Position numbers and translations under genes: made by a program
Part shown: positions 8,192-16,953 of the stretch, piece after piece
Layout of the letters: each line of letters opens with the position of its first letter
How positions within the stretch are numbered: the first letter of the stretch is position 1
Notes under the pieces: generated by a model
What the model was told of the DNA's origin: nothing
Databases searched by the model: none
What the model saw: the letters and a program-made list of their open reading frames with translations, nothing else
Source of the DNA: Aphanothece cf. minutissima CCALA 015
GTDB lineage: Bacteria > Cyanobacteriota > Cyanobacteriia > PCC-6307 > Cyanobiaceae
Assembly (NCBI GenBank): GCA_003003925.1
Contig: PVWP01000005.1
Location: 186,001 to 250,000, forward strand
Direction of reading: 5' to 3'
Length of the DNA: 64,000 bases

Positions 8192-8920
8192 TTAGCGGCG
8201 CTCGCGCAGAACCGCCCAGGCGAAGGCCGGCAGTGAGAGCATCCGCCGCCAGCGGCTGGGTTCCTTGATCAGGCGGTACAGCCACTCGATATGCAGGGCC
8301 CCCATCCAGGTGGGGGCCCGCTTTTTGGTACCGGCCCAGATGTCGAAGCTGCCGCCCACCCCCATCCAGAGGCCGCTGCGGGGTTCGGGCATCGCCTGGA
8401 TCCAGGTCTCCTGGCGCGGCACCCCCAGGGCCACCAGCACCAGATCGGGACGGCACTGCAGCAGCTGGCGCTCCAGCCCTGGCCAGGCCTCCGCGCTCTG
8501 GTAGCCGTGGACGCTGCAGACGAGCTTCAGCCCGGGAAGGTCGTGGAGCAGGCGGTCGCGCAGCTGATCCATCACCGCCGGACTCGCCCCCACCAGCGCC
8601 ACACGCCAGCCATGGGTGGCCGCATGGTCGAGCAGGCGGCGGGCCAGCTCGATGCCCGGGGCGCGGCGCACCCGGTGCGACTGGCGCCCCAGGGCCCACA
8701 CCACACCGGCCCCATCGGGGATCACCATCCGGGCCGCCTCGATCGCCGCCCCCAGGGCGGGGTCCGCCCGGGCCGCCATGGTCATCTCCGCATTGAGGGT
8801 GACGATCTGGCCGCCGCCGGCCGCGTGCAGGTCCACGGCGTCCCGGAAGACGTCGTTGCTTACATTCACAGGGATGCCCAGGACGCGGGCACGGACCGGC
8901 GTGGTCGCGAGGGCTGCCAT
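8192..8920 (-). CDS. WecG/TagA/CpsF family glycosyltransferase
   Basis: A 242-residue GT26-family enzyme. The family transfers N-acetylmannosamine(uronate) or related sugars to lipid-linked acceptors in cell-surface polysaccharide and teichoic-acid synthesis at the inner membrane face. Signatures are TLNAEMTMAARADP, IPDGAGVVWALG with the catalytic-site Asp, LVALGVPRQETWI and the C-terminal YRLIKEPSRWRRM tail that mediates membrane contact. Start ATG 8920 gives MAALATTPVRARVLGIPV; the upstream frame is low-complexity. It converges on psbK and diverges from the GH15-like gene by 82 bp. The exact sugar cannot be told. Confidence 0.88.
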   Translation of the reverse strand: MAALATTPVRARVLGIPVNVSNDVFRDAVDLHAAGGGQIVTLNAEMTMAARADPALGAAIEAARMVIPDGAGVVWALGRQSHRVRRAPGIELARRLLDHAATHGWRVALVGASPAVMDQLRDRLLHDLPGLKLVCSVHGYQSAEAWPGLERQLLQCRPDLVLVALGVPRQETWIQAMPEPRSGLWMGVGGSFDIWAGTKKRAPTWMGALHIEWLYRLIKEPSRWRRMLSLPAFAWAVLRERR

Positions 8921-9002
8921 GGGAAGGAACGACGGCGGGGAGAATCTATGGCCTGGTTCCACGGCCGCCGCCACCGGCACGCCCCGTCCTGACGCGACCA
9001 TC

Positions 9003-12000
9003 ATGAGCACGGCGAGCAATGGCGACAGGGGCGTGAGCGATCCGCCCGCCCCTCCCACCGACGCGGCGGAGGCCCGGGAGCTCCTCGAACGGCTCGACCG
9101 CGGCATCGAGCACGTCGTCCTGCGGCGCCAGCATCCGATCACCGGTCTGCTGCCCGCCAGCACCGCCAGCACCGTGCACGGCAACTACGGCGACGCCTGG
9201 GTGCGGGACTGCGTCTACTCCATCCAGTGCGTCTGGGGCCTGTCCCTGGCCCACCGGCGGCTGGCGGGACCCTGCCGTCGCAGCTTCGAACTCGAGCAGC
9301 GGGTGCTGCAGCTGATGCGGGGGCTGATGCGCTCGATGATGCGCCAGTCGGCGAAGGTGGAGCGCTTCAAGACCAGCCTCGAGCGCCTCGACGCCATCCA
9401 CGCCAAGTTCGACACCGCCACGGGGGATCCGGTGGTGGCCGACGACGGCTGGGGCCATCTGCAGCTCGACGCCACGGCCCTGTTCCTGCTGCAGCTCGCC
9501 CAGCTCACCCGCTCGGGCCTGGTGATCGTGCAGACCAGCCACGAGCGCGATTTCCTCCAGAACCTCGTCTACTACGTGGCCCGGGCCTACCGGGTGGCCG
9601 ACTACGGCATCTGGGAGCGGGGCGACAAGGGCAACCACGGCCAGCCGGAGCGGAACGCCAGCTCGATCGGCCTGGTGAAGGCCGCCCTGGAGACCCTCGT
9701 GGGTCTGGACCTCTACGGCCCCCACGGCGACGGCAGCAGCTGCCTGACCATCCCCCATGACGCCATCGTGCGGCTGCGGCGTGCCCTGCGCGGCCTGCTG
9801 CCGCGGGAGTCGGCCAGCAAGGAGGCCGACAGCGCCTGCCTGTCGGTGATCGGCTACCCCGCCTGGGCCGTGGAGGATCCGGCGCTGGTGGCGCGCACCC
9901 GCGAGAAGATCCGCAGCGAGCTGGCCGGGTCCTACGGCTACAAGCGCTTCCGGCGCGACGGCCACCAGACGGTGCTGGAGGACGTGACCCGGCTCCACTA
10001 CGAGCGGGAGGAACTGGCCCAGTTCGAGCACATCGAGTGCGAGTGGCCCCTGTTCCTGGCCTACGAGCTGATCACCGCCTGCTGCGAGGGCCGCTGGGAG
10101 GAAGCCCGCCGCTGGCGGGAGCAGCTCCAGGAGCTGAGCGTGACGGTCGACGGGGAGGCGCTGCTGCCGGAGCTCTACCTGGTGCCGGAGCGGCTGATCG
10201 AGGCCGAGCGGCGCCAGCCCGGCACCCAGATCCGTGTCCCCAACGAGAACGTCCCCCTGCTCTGGACCCAGAGCCTCACCTGGCTGTCGGATCTGCTGCT
10301 GCACGGCCTGATCACCGCCGAGGATCTCGATCCCTGCGGGCGCCGCCACCCCAGCCCGCCGGGGGCCGAGGAGGTGCTGGTGGCCCTGGCTCCGGCCGAC
10401 GACGCCATTGCCGCGGCCCTCGCGGAGGCCGGCCTGCCGGTGCGGCGGCCCTCGGACGGGGCGGCCCCCCTGCGGGTGGCCAGTTCCCGCGAGCTGGCCC
10501 GGCGTCTGGCGACGGTGGGCGCCAACGGCCGCCTGGGCCTTTCGGGTCACCCGCCGGTGCGCATGGAGACCCAGGCCACCGCCCGGCTCTACCGCCACGA
10601 CGGCGAGCTGATCGGCTTCCTGCCGGCGGTCCTGGAGGAGGACACCTTCTATCTGGCCGACGATGCCCAGGTACTGGTGGACACGGTGGCCACCGAGGTG
10701 CGGGTGCTGCAGCGCCACTGGCGGGGCTCCGGCGCCCCGGTGCTGCTCGTGCCGGTCGCCGCCGGCCCCTTCCGCCGCGACCCCGATGCCTTCCTCAGCC
10801 TGGGCCGCGATCTGCAGCAGGGCCAGCTGGGCTCGGTGCCGGTACGCCTGGTGTCGCTGGAGGAGCTGGTGCCGCTGGCCAGCCTGGTCGACCTGCCGCC
10901 CCAGGCGCTGGCGGCCTGCGATCTGGTGCCGGACGGCCACACCCTGCTGCCTCCCAGCGCCAGCCACCAGCCGCTCACCGCCCGCCAGGAGCAGGAGCTG
11001 GAGGACGTGCCCCTGGCCCATCTGGTGGACAGGCTCTGGGCCAGCCGCTCCCTGGAGGAGCAGGCCGAGGTGCTGGAGCTGCTGAGCCGCCGGCTCGGCC
11101 CCAATGCCCGCCTGCAGGGCCCGCGCAGCGGCCCCGGGGTGCGGCTGATGGTGCTGCTGGAGGAGGTCTACCGCCGCGGCCTGGCCGACGCCGACTGGAG
11201 CGTGGTGCGCCGGGCGGCCGGTGCCATGGGTCTGGTGCACCCCCAGCTGGAGGATGCCCTCACCGACCTGCTGCTGCGCCAGAAGCAGGTGGTGGTGGGC
11301 CGCAACTACACGCGCGATTCGCTGCTGAGTCATCCGGAGGGCAGCCTGGCGATCGCGGCGATGGTGCGGCGCTTCAGCGGTGAGGATGGCCGGGAATGGA
11401 TGCTGCAGCAGGAGCTGCTGCTGGCCATCGACGCCCTGGCCCGCTCCGACGTGGATCTGCTCAGCGGCAGCCTCACCCTGCAGCTCGGGCAGTTCCTGCT
11501 GCTGCTCACCGGCGAACTCGCGGGGGAGGCCAACCTCAGCCCCAGCGAGGCCTTTGAGGCCCTCTGCGCCCTGCCGCCCCATGCCATCCGCCGCCGGCTG
11601 CGGGCCGTGCTGGCCGACGTGGAGCACGCCCGCGCCTCCCTGCAGCGCAAGGAGCAGCTGCACCTGCGCGGGCGGGTGCGCTGGGAGGTGCCCGACCCCC
11701 TGGCGGAACTGCCCAAGGACGGCAGCTGGCTGCAGCACCGCATGCGGCTCGGGGCCCTGCAGCGGGTGCCGAAGGACTTCTATCCCGGCATCTGGGACCT
11801 GCTGCACCATTGCCGGGGCCTGGTGATCGGCGACAAGCTGGAGCGGCGCAACCGGCTGGAGAGCGCTCCCCTGCTGCGCGAGAAGACGCCGGGGGAGAAG
11901 AACTTCGCGATCCTGGTGGAGCACCTGCTCAGCAAGATCGAGGCGCCGGAGTACCGCCGGCTCTGCATCGAGACCCTGCTCACCCTGATGGCTTTCGTGG

Positions 12001-12254
12001 CCGCCAACCCCCAGGTCCAGTTCGACGACGATCTTGCCCTGGACGTGGTGATCGGCCACGCCGTGCGGGTGGGCTGGCAGCAGCGCCATCCCGAGGTGCC
12101 GAGCGAGGCCTACGGCCCCCACAAGGCGGAGGCCTGGGATCTCTTCTACCGCTCCTCCCCGGCCGACTGCCGCCGCTGGCAGCTGCTGGCCCTGCAGGAG
12201 CTGGCAGACAGGGACGCGGCCCCTGCCGCGATGATCCCGGCGGCGGGTGTCTAG
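9003..12254 (+). CDS. glycoside hydrolase family 15 / phosphorylase-kinase-alpha-like protein
   Basis: A very large cytoplasmic protein (1083 residues) related to the GH15 (alpha/alpha)6 barrel as found in the regulatory subunits of eukaryotic phosphorylase kinase. Supporting motifs are GNYGDAWVRDCVYSIQCVWG near residue 60, DSACLSVIGYPAWAVEDP, YGYKRFRRDG and ECEWPLFLAYELI. The C-terminal half is Leu/Arg-rich helical sequence with no motif I know. The start ATG opens a Pro/Asp-rich leader. Its stop codon overlaps that of the convergent oxidoreductase within a single CTAG. Role in glycogen or glucan metabolism is inference from the family; catalytic activity is unproven. Confidence 0.8.
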   Translation: MSTASNGDRGVSDPPAPPTDAAEARELLERLDRGIEHVVLRRQHPITGLLPASTASTVHGNYGDAWVRDCVYSIQCVWGLSLAHRRLAGPCRRSFELEQRVLQLMRGLMRSMMRQSAKVERFKTSLERLDAIHAKFDTATGDPVVADDGWGHLQLDATALFLLQLAQLTRSGLVIVQTSHERDFLQNLVYYVARAYRVADYGIWERGDKGNHGQPERNASSIGLVKAALETLVGLDLYGPHGDGSSCLTIPHDAIVRLRRALRGLLPRESASKEADSACLSVIGYPAWAVEDPALVARTREKIRSELAGSYGYKRFRRDGHQTVLEDVTRLHYEREELAQFEHIECEWPLFLAYELITACCEGRWEEARRWREQLQELSVTVDGEALLPELYLVPERLIEAERRQPGTQIRVPNENVPLLWTQSLTWLSDLLLHGLITAEDLDPCGRRHPSPPGAEEVLVALAPADDAIAAALAEAGLPVRRPSDGAAPLRVASSRELARRLATVGANGRLGLSGHPPVRMETQATARLYRHDGELIGFLPAVLEEDTFYLADDAQVLVDTVATEVRVLQRHWRGSGAPVLLVPVAAGPFRRDPDAFLSLGRDLQQGQLGSVPVRLVSLEELVPLASLVDLPPQALAACDLVPDGHTLLPPSASHQPLTARQEQELEDVPLAHLVDRLWASRSLEEQAEVLELLSRRLGPNARLQGPRSGPGVRLMVLLEEVYRRGLADADWSVVRRAAGAMGLVHPQLEDALTDLLLRQKQVVVGRNYTRDSLLSHPEGSLAIAAMVRRFSGEDGREWMLQQELLLAIDALARSDVDLLSGSLTLQLGQFLLLLTGELAGEANLSPSEAFEALCALPPHAIRRRLRAVLADVEHARASLQRKEQLHLRGRVRWEVPDPLAELPKDGSWLQHRMRLGALQRVPKDFYPGIWDLLHHCRGLVIGDKLERRNRLESAPLLREKTPGEKNFAILVEHLLSKIEAPEYRRLCIETLLTLMAFVAANPQVQFDDDLALDVVIGHAVRVGWQQRHPEVPSEAYGPHKAEAWDLFYRSSPADCRRWQLLALQELADRDAAPAAMIPAAGV

Positions 12255-13243
12255 ATCGGGGCTTCCAGGGCCATGCAGAGGTTGGGCTGCTCGACGCACT
12301 GCTCGATCAGGTCGGCCAGCTGCAGGGCCCGGGAGGCCTGCAGGCCATCCACGGCCGGCGTCTCCCGGCCGCGCACGCACTGGAGGAAGTGCTCGAGTTC
12401 GGCGTAGAGGGGCTCGATCGAGGTGGTGCTCACCTCTTCGATGAAGCCGTCGTTGCGGTAGAGCAGCTCGCCGTGGTCGGCGCTGACCGATTCGTGGGAG
12501 CGGCGGTGGATGCGCAGATTGCGGTTGAGGAAATCCGTCTCCATCAGGCTGCTGCGGCAGTGGGCACTGAGGCTGCGGATCTTGCGGTGGGCCATCTTGC
12601 TGGCCGTGAGGCTGGCCACCACGCCATTGGCGAAGCCGAGGGTGGCATTGACGTAGTCGATCGGGCCATCCGAGCTGCGGCCGCCGGCCGCCGCCAGCCG
12701 CACCACCGGGGAGGCGGCCAACTCGAGCACCAGGTCGATGTCGTGGATCATCAGATCCAGCACCACCGAGACGTCATTGGCCCGGTCGGCGTTGGGGCTG
12801 TGGCGCCGGGCCTCGAGCACCACCACCTCCTCGTTGGCCACCACCCGCAGCAGCTCCCGGAAAGCGGGGTTGAACCGCTCGATGTGGCCCACCTGCAGCA
12901 GGCGGCCCGCCGCCTCTGCGGCGCCGATCAGGTCGGCGGCCTCCTCCTGGGTGGCCGCGATCGGCTTCTCGATCAGCACGTGCACCCCCGCCTGAAGACA
13001 GGCCATGCCGACCCGGTGGTGCAGCAGGGTGGGCACGGCGATGCAGACGGCCTCCACCTCGCCGAGCAGCTCCTCGTAGGCGGGGAACCAGCGGCAGTCG
13101 AACTGCTCCACCGCCAGCCGGCCGCGGGCCTCATCGGGGTCGGCGACGCCCACCAGTTCGGCATCGCGCAGCAGGCTCAGCACCCGGGCGTGGTGCCAGC
13201 CCATGTTGCCGATGCCGATGACACCCACGCGCACTGGGTTCAT
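12251..13243 (-). CDS. Gfo/Idh/MocA family oxidoreductase
   Basis: A 330-residue NAD(P)-dependent sugar or cyclitol dehydrogenase-like protein. The Rossmann start VGVIGIGNMGWHHARV and the EKPIA catalytic-loop motif (IEKPIAATQEEA, near residue 93) are both present, followed by the usual alpha/beta C-terminal domain. Members act on phosphorylated or nucleotide-linked sugars; this one's substrate is unknown. ATG 13243 directly precedes the Rossmann fold. It abuts the CorC-like gene 35 bp upstream on the same strand, so the two may be an operon. The 3' end shares CTAG with the GH15-like gene. Confidence 0.9.
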   Translation of the reverse strand: MNPVRVGVIGIGNMGWHHARVLSLLRDAELVGVADPDEARGRLAVEQFDCRWFPAYEELLGEVEAVCIAVPTLLHHRVGMACLQAGVHVLIEKPIAATQEEAADLIGAAEAAGRLLQVGHIERFNPAFRELLRVVANEEVVVLEARRHSPNADRANDVSVVLDLMIHDIDLVLELAASPVVRLAAAGGRSSDGPIDYVNATLGFANGVVASLTASKMAHRKIRSLSAHCRSSLMETDFLNRNLRIHRRSHESVSADHGELLYRNDGFIEEVSTTSIEPLYAELEHFLQCVRGRETPAVDGLQASRALQLADLIEQCVEQPNLCMALEAPI

Positions 13244-13278
13244 GGCAGGGGCAGAGCAGGTGGGCGCATTATCGATGA

Positions 13279-14553
13279 TCAGGTTCCGTCCGTGCTGGCG
13301 AGGGTGATCTGAACCCGCTCGATGCGGGGGCCGTCCATGGTGAGCACGTCGATGCGGACGCCCTGCCAGCGCAGCCCTTCCCCGGGGGAGGGGATGTGCT
13401 GCAGCCGCTCCAGCACGAAGCCGGCCAGGGTGTGGTGGCCGTCCGCTTCGGGCAGCTGCAGGCCCAGCTGGCGATTGAGTTCGACGATCTCCAGATCCCC
13501 GGCCGCCGACCAGGTGCCGTCAACAAGGGGCAGCAGGTCCTGGGCCGTTTCCAGGGGGTTGTCGTCCTCGCCGACGATCTCGCCGGTGAGGTCGGCCACG
13601 GTGACCAGCCCCTCGGTGCCGCCGTGCTCATCCACCACCACCAGCAGGGGCTGGCCGCTGCGGATCAGCGGCAGAAGATCCGCCAGGGACGCACTTTCCT
13701 GCACCTGCGCCACCGGCAGGATCCAGGGGGCCAGGGCCGTATCGGGGTGGAGGAGGCCCCGGGCGATCGGCTCGGCCAGCCGCCGCAGGTCGAGCATGCC
13801 GCGCACGTCGTCGAGGGAGCTGCCGATCACCGGGAAGCGGGCGTGCTGGCTGGCATGCACCGCTTCCATCATCTGGGCGAAGGTGACATCCAGCGGCAGG
13901 GTGACCATGCCGGAGCGGGGCATCATCACCTCCCGCACCAGGGTGTCCCGCAGGGAGAAGACCCCCTCAAGGATGCTGCGCTCGTCGGGCATCAGGCCGG
14001 TGACACTGCCGCTCTCGATCAGTGTCTCCAGCTCCCCGGCCGACAGCACCGGCACCAGCTCATCCCAGTTGCGCGGCAGCCCCAGCAGCCGCAGCAGACC
14101 ACCGCTGAAGCGCTCGATCAGCAGCAGCAACGGTGCCAGGGTGCGGGTGAGCGACTCCAGCAGGGGTGCCAGCCGCAGGGCCGAGCCCTCGGGACGGTGC
14201 AGCACCCAGGCCTTGGGCACCAGACCGCCCAGGAGGGTGGCCAGCAGGGCCAGCACCAGGAAGACCCCGGCATCGATCCAGGCCTGCTCCCCCGAGCCCA
14301 TCCAGCCGGCCACCTGCTCCGCCAGACCCCTGGCCAGCCAGCCCATGGCCAGCAGCGCCAGCACCACGCCCAGCTGGGTGGCCACCAGGACGCTGCGCAT
14401 GCGGTGCTGCAGCCGTGCGACGGAACGGGCGCCGGGCTCGTCAGCCTCCTCGAGCTGCTGGACGCGGCTGGGCCGGAGACGGATCAGCGCAAGCTCCCCG
14501 GCAGCGAAGAAGGCCAGCAGGGCCAACAGGATCGCCAGGACCAGGAAGCGCAT
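13279..14553 (-). CDS. CNNM/CorC (hemolysin-like) transporter family protein
   Basis: A 424-residue membrane protein with the standard order of the family: an N-terminal DUF21/CNNM region with about three to four helices (residues 1-170), a CBS-domain pair (about 200-330) and a CorC_HlyC domain at the C-terminus (about 345-424). Useful signatures are SGSVTGLMPDERSILEGVF, REVMMPRSGMVTLP and DEHGGTEGLVTVADL. The family is linked to magnesium/cobalt transport or resistance despite the historical hemolysin name. ATG 14553 starts directly at the first hydrophobic helix (MRFLVLAILLALLAFFAAGE). No adjacent regulatory site was recognised. Confidence 0.9.
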   Translation of the reverse strand: MRFLVLAILLALLAFFAAGELALIRLRPSRVQQLEEADEPGARSVARLQHRMRSVLVATQLGVVLALLAMGWLARGLAEQVAGWMGSGEQAWIDAGVFLVLALLATLLGGLVPKAWVLHRPEGSALRLAPLLESLTRTLAPLLLLIERFSGGLLRLLGLPRNWDELVPVLSAGELETLIESGSVTGLMPDERSILEGVFSLRDTLVREVMMPRSGMVTLPLDVTFAQMMEAVHASQHARFPVIGSSLDDVRGMLDLRRLAEPIARGLLHPDTALAPWILPVAQVQESASLADLLPLIRSGQPLLVVVDEHGGTEGLVTVADLTGEIVGEDDNPLETAQDLLPLVDGTWSAAGDLEIVELNRQLGLQLPEADGHHTLAGFVLERLQHIPSPGEGLRWQGVRIDVLTMDGPRIERVQITLASTDGT

Positions 14554-14595
14554 CGGTGGGGTGTCGTGGCTGAAGGTTAGGCCCCGCCGCCCGGC

Positions 14596-14832
14596 TCAGC
14601 CTTCGCCGCCCTCACCCCCCTCTCCTCCCTCGCCGGCGTCACCGTCACCATCCCGGTCGCCGTCCCTGTCGGCCCCCTCCGGTGCCCCGGCGGCCGGCCG
14701 TTCCGGGGCCGGTGCGCTGACGCCGTTCTCGCCGCCCTCCTGGTCCTTCGACCCGGGGGACTGGGCGCAGCCCATGGTGGCCGTGATCAGTCCGGTGGTG
14801 ACGAGGAACAGGGCGATGCTCGATCGGGCCAT
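14596..14832 (-). CDS. small exported protein with Gly/Glu repeat tail
   Basis: A 78-residue predicted exported protein that I do not recognise. The N-terminus MARSSIALFLVTTGLITATM is a hydrophobic signal followed by GCAQSPG, a weak lipobox-like cysteine. The rest is low-complexity and acidic: Pro/Ala-rich, then alternating Asp/Gly/Arg, ending in four GEG-type repeats. The coding strand choice rests on the signal-like N-terminus, and the opposite strand also reads open, so this is tentative. It diverges from the PKHD hydroxylase start by 54 bp. It may be a small lipoprotein. Confidence 0.5.
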   Translation of the reverse strand: MARSSIALFLVTTGLITATMGCAQSPGSKDQEGGENGVSAPAPERPAAGAPEGADRDGDRDGDGDAGEGGEGGEGGEG

Positions 14833-14886
14833 GGCCTGCACCGTGATGGATGGGGCGAGAATTCTGGGGCAGCGGAGTGCCGAAGG

Positions 14887-15552
14887 ATGCAGTTCCGTCT
14901 TGAACCTCTGCTGAGCAGCGGCCAGGTCGGCGAGCTGCGCCTGGCCCTGCTGGCGGAGGACGCCCCCTGGAGAGACGGGGCCGAAACGGCCGGATGGCAC
15001 GCCCGGGAGGTGAAGCGCAACCGCCAGCTGGAGCCGGCATCCTCCCTGAACCAGACCCTCGCTTCCGCCCTCAGCGACCACCTGCTGCAGCATCCGCTGC
15101 TGCAGGCGGCGGCCCTGCCGGTGCGGCTGCACAGCCTGCGCTTCAGCCGCTGCGGCGTCGGTGAGGGCTACGGCCGCCACGTCGACAATGCCTTCATGGC
15201 CGGCGGCCGCTCCGACCTCTCCTTCACCCTGTTCCTGAGCGAACCCGAGCAGTACGACGGCGGTGCGCTGGTGCTGGAGGATCCGGGGGGCGAGAGCGCC
15301 CTGCGCCTGCCGGCCGGCCATGCCCTGGTGTATCCGAGCTCCCTGCTGCATCGGGTGGAACCCGTGACCCGGGGCGAGCGGCTGGTGGCCCTGGGCTGGA
15401 TCCAGAGCCGGGTCCGCCGCAGCGACCGGCGCGAACTCCTGTTCGAACTCGATACCGCCCGCCGTGCCCTCTACCAGAAGCAGGGCAAGGACGAGATCTT
15501 CGACCTGCTCACCCGCAGCTACACCAACCTGCTGCGGATGTGGGGCGAGTGA
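14887..15552 (+). CDS. PKHD-type Fe(II)/2-oxoglutarate hydroxylase
   Basis: A 221-residue dioxygenase of the PiuC/YbiX group, cytoplasmic. The double-stranded beta-helix iron ligands are visible as H-x-D in YGRHVDNAFM and the distal His in LLHRVEPVTRGERLVAL; the following Arg in that block binds 2-oxoglutarate. The C-terminus RSYTNLLRMWGE is typical. ATG 14887 gives MQFRLEPLLS with no plausible upstream alternative. The PiuC group is often iron-regulated, but I see no Fur box in the short upstream gap. The natural substrate is unknown. Confidence 0.9.
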   Translation: MQFRLEPLLSSGQVGELRLALLAEDAPWRDGAETAGWHAREVKRNRQLEPASSLNQTLASALSDHLLQHPLLQAAALPVRLHSLRFSRCGVGEGYGRHVDNAFMAGGRSDLSFTLFLSEPEQYDGGALVLEDPGGESALRLPAGHALVYPSSLLHRVEPVTRGERLVALGWIQSRVRRSDRRELLFELDTARRALYQKQGKDEIFDLLTRSYTNLLRMWGE

Positions 15553-15557
15553 GGGGA

Positions 15558-15630
15558 TGGGGGTCGCGAGGATCGAACTCGCCTAAGGCGAATTATGAGT
15601 TCGCTGCATTCACCAGATTGCTAGACCCCC
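15558..15630 (-). tRNA. tRNA-Met (CAU), probably elongator
   Basis: Read on the minus strand the 73 bases fold into a complete cloverleaf. The acceptor stem is GGGGGTC/GACCCCC with discriminator A. The D-arm contains CTGGTG. The anticodon arm is GCGAA-CTCATAA-TTCGC with anticodon CAT, and the T-arm is GCGAG-TTCGATC-CTCGC. CCA is not encoded. The lack of initiator-type features favours elongator Met, although a lysidine-modified tRNA-Ile2 also has CAU and cannot be excluded by eye. Confidence 0.88.
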
Positions 15631-15658
15631 GGGGACGGCGCCGTCTCCGGCAAGGGCC

Positions 15659-16192
15659 TCACCAGAGGCCCCGGATCGGCGGGGTCCAGGTGGTGCCGGC
15701 GGGCGGCCGGACGTAGGTGGGGGTGGCGGCCCCCGTCCCGAGGCTGGTGCTGAAGCCGTTGGTGATGTCGGCGGTGCGCTGGGGCATCAGGCCGCTCTGC
15801 TCGGAGAGCATCACCGAGGCGGTGTTCTCGATGGCGGTGCCGTCCCAGACGATGTTCTGGTCGGGGAAGCCGAAGGCCACGATCCTGCCGCCGTCCCGGC
15901 CGGGGATCGAGAGGCCGAGGGGATCGGTGATCTGGTGCAGCAGGTTGACGCCCTGGGCGAAGGGGGCCGAGAAGCTGTAGAAGCGCTGCTCCATCAGCTC
16001 GGGGGCGGAGCGCGTCACGCCGCAGCGGGTGACCTCCACCGGCCCGGTGCCGACCGAGCCGGGCATGGGGGCTTCGAGGGTCGTGGTGCAGAGCACGGGC
16101 CCGGCGAGGGCGGGGGCCAGCACGGCCAAGGGGAGCAGGGCGGTGAGGCCCGCAGCGAGGGGGGCAGGCACTGCCAGGATCGGTGCTGTCAT
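15659..16192 (-). CDS. secreted hypothetical protein
   Basis: A 177-residue protein of unknown function, predicted to be exported. Start ATG 16192 gives MTAPILAVPAPLAAGLTALL followed by a hydrophobic signal with AxA-like cleavage near PALAGPVLC. The mature part holds two cysteines (VLCTTTLEAP and TRCGVTRS) that could form a disulfide, then FYSFSAPFAQGVNLLHQITDPLG and FGFPDQNIVWDGTA. It ends WTPPIRGLW. No domain was recognised. It sits between pyrE (divergent) and tRNA-Met on the same strand, with a GACGGCGCCGTC palindrome between its stop and the tRNA. Confidence 0.7.
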   Translation of the reverse strand: MTAPILAVPAPLAAGLTALLPLAVLAPALAGPVLCTTTLEAPMPGSVGTGPVEVTRCGVTRSAPELMEQRFYSFSAPFAQGVNLLHQITDPLGLSIPGRDGGRIVAFGFPDQNIVWDGTAIENTASVMLSEQSGLMPQRTADITNGFSTSLGTGAATPTYVRPPAGTTWTPPIRGLW

Positions 16193-16290
16193 GGGGTCTA
16201 CGGGCCCAGCTCCCGGGCGATGTGAGCGCAGGTTAGCGACCTCTGACGCTCTCGCCCATCCATGGGCTTCCGCACCGGCCGCCTCTGCGA

Positions 16291-16318
16291 CGCCGCCCCC
16301 CCAACGCCGCCCCCCCAA
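16291..16318. repeat. perfect 14-base tandem repeat before pyrE
   Basis: Two exact head-to-tail copies of CGCCGCCCCCCCAA (16291-16304 and 16305-16318) end five bases before the pyrE start codon, with a partial third CG following. The C-runs make slippage likely. It occupies the place where a ribosome binding site would be, and no AGGA-like sequence is visible there. Confidence 0.85.
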
Positions 16319-16323
16319 CGTCG

Positions 16324-16917
16324 ATGGTCACCCTGCCCTCCAGCCCCAGCCAACAGCGTTCCGCCCTGCTCGCCCTGCTGGCGGAGCGGGCCTACCGGCT
16401 GGGCGACTTCACCCTGGCCTCGGGCCGCCGCAGCCCGCATTACGTCAACTGCAAGCCGGTGAGCCTGAGCGGCATCGGCCTGGCCCTGCTGGGCCGCCTG
16501 ATGCTGGAGCTGGTGGAGGACGAAGCCGCGGCGGTGGCGGGGCTCACCCTGGGGGCCGATCCCCTGGTGAGCGCCGTGGCCCTGCAGGCCGCCCTGGCCG
16601 GCCGCGACCTCGATGCGCTGATCGTGCGCAAGGAAGCCAAGGGCCATGGCACCGGCGCCTGGCTCGAAGGCCCCCTGCCGGCGGCCGGGAGCCGGATCAC
16701 GGTCCTGGAGGACGTGGTCACCACCGGCGGCTCTGCCCTCAAGGCCGTGGCCCAGCTGCAGGAGGCGGGCTACACGGTGGAGCGGGTGGTGGCGATCGTC
16801 GATCGCCAGGAGGGGGGAGCCGAGGCGATGGAGGAAGCGGGCCTCGACCTGCGCAGCCTGTTCCTGCTCGAGGAGGTGGCTGCCACGGCCGCCGGGCTGG
16901 ACGGCGCGGCAGGCTGA
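16324..16917 (+). CDS. pyrE: orotate phosphoribosyltransferase
   Basis: This enzyme makes OMP from orotate and PRPP in pyrimidine synthesis. The protein has 197 residues, normal for the bacterial form. Conserved parts are [17 protein letters not shown] near residue 25, the catalytic-loop segment [11 protein letters not shown], and the PRPP-binding motif [13 protein letters not shown] around residue 128. ATG 16324 lies directly after a 14-base tandem repeat with no obvious Shine-Dalgarno. ygfZ follows on the same strand after 36 bp, so co-transcription is likely. Confidence 0.95.
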   Translation: MVTLPSSPSQQRSALLALLAERAYRLGDFTLASGRRSPHYVNCKPVSLSGIGLALLGRLMLELVEDEAAAVAGLTLGADPLVSAVALQAALAGRDLDALIVRKEAKGHGTGAWLEGPLPAAGSRITVLEDVVTTGGSALKAVAQLQEAGYTVERVVAIVDRQEGGAEAMEEAGLDLRSLFLLEEVAATAAGLDGAAG

Positions 16918-16953
16918 CCCCACGACAGGCTGACCCCCGCCACCCGCTCCGCC

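Noticed and set aside
8946..12380. 1144-codon open frame on the minus strand
   Set aside because: It is antisense to the GH15-like gene; the product is Gln/His/Gly/Arg-rich with no domain. Such frames arise from G/C third positions.
14590..14690. GC-rich repetitive stretch considered as CRISPR-like
   Set aside because: Units are irregular 3-12 base coding repeats without spacers; they fit a low-complexity protein tail.
15631..15648. GGGGACGGC/GCCGTCTCC palindrome as a terminator
   Set aside because: It pairs well except one G-T position, but has no loop and no T-run and lies directly against the tRNA 5' end; more likely local sequence or a processing feature.
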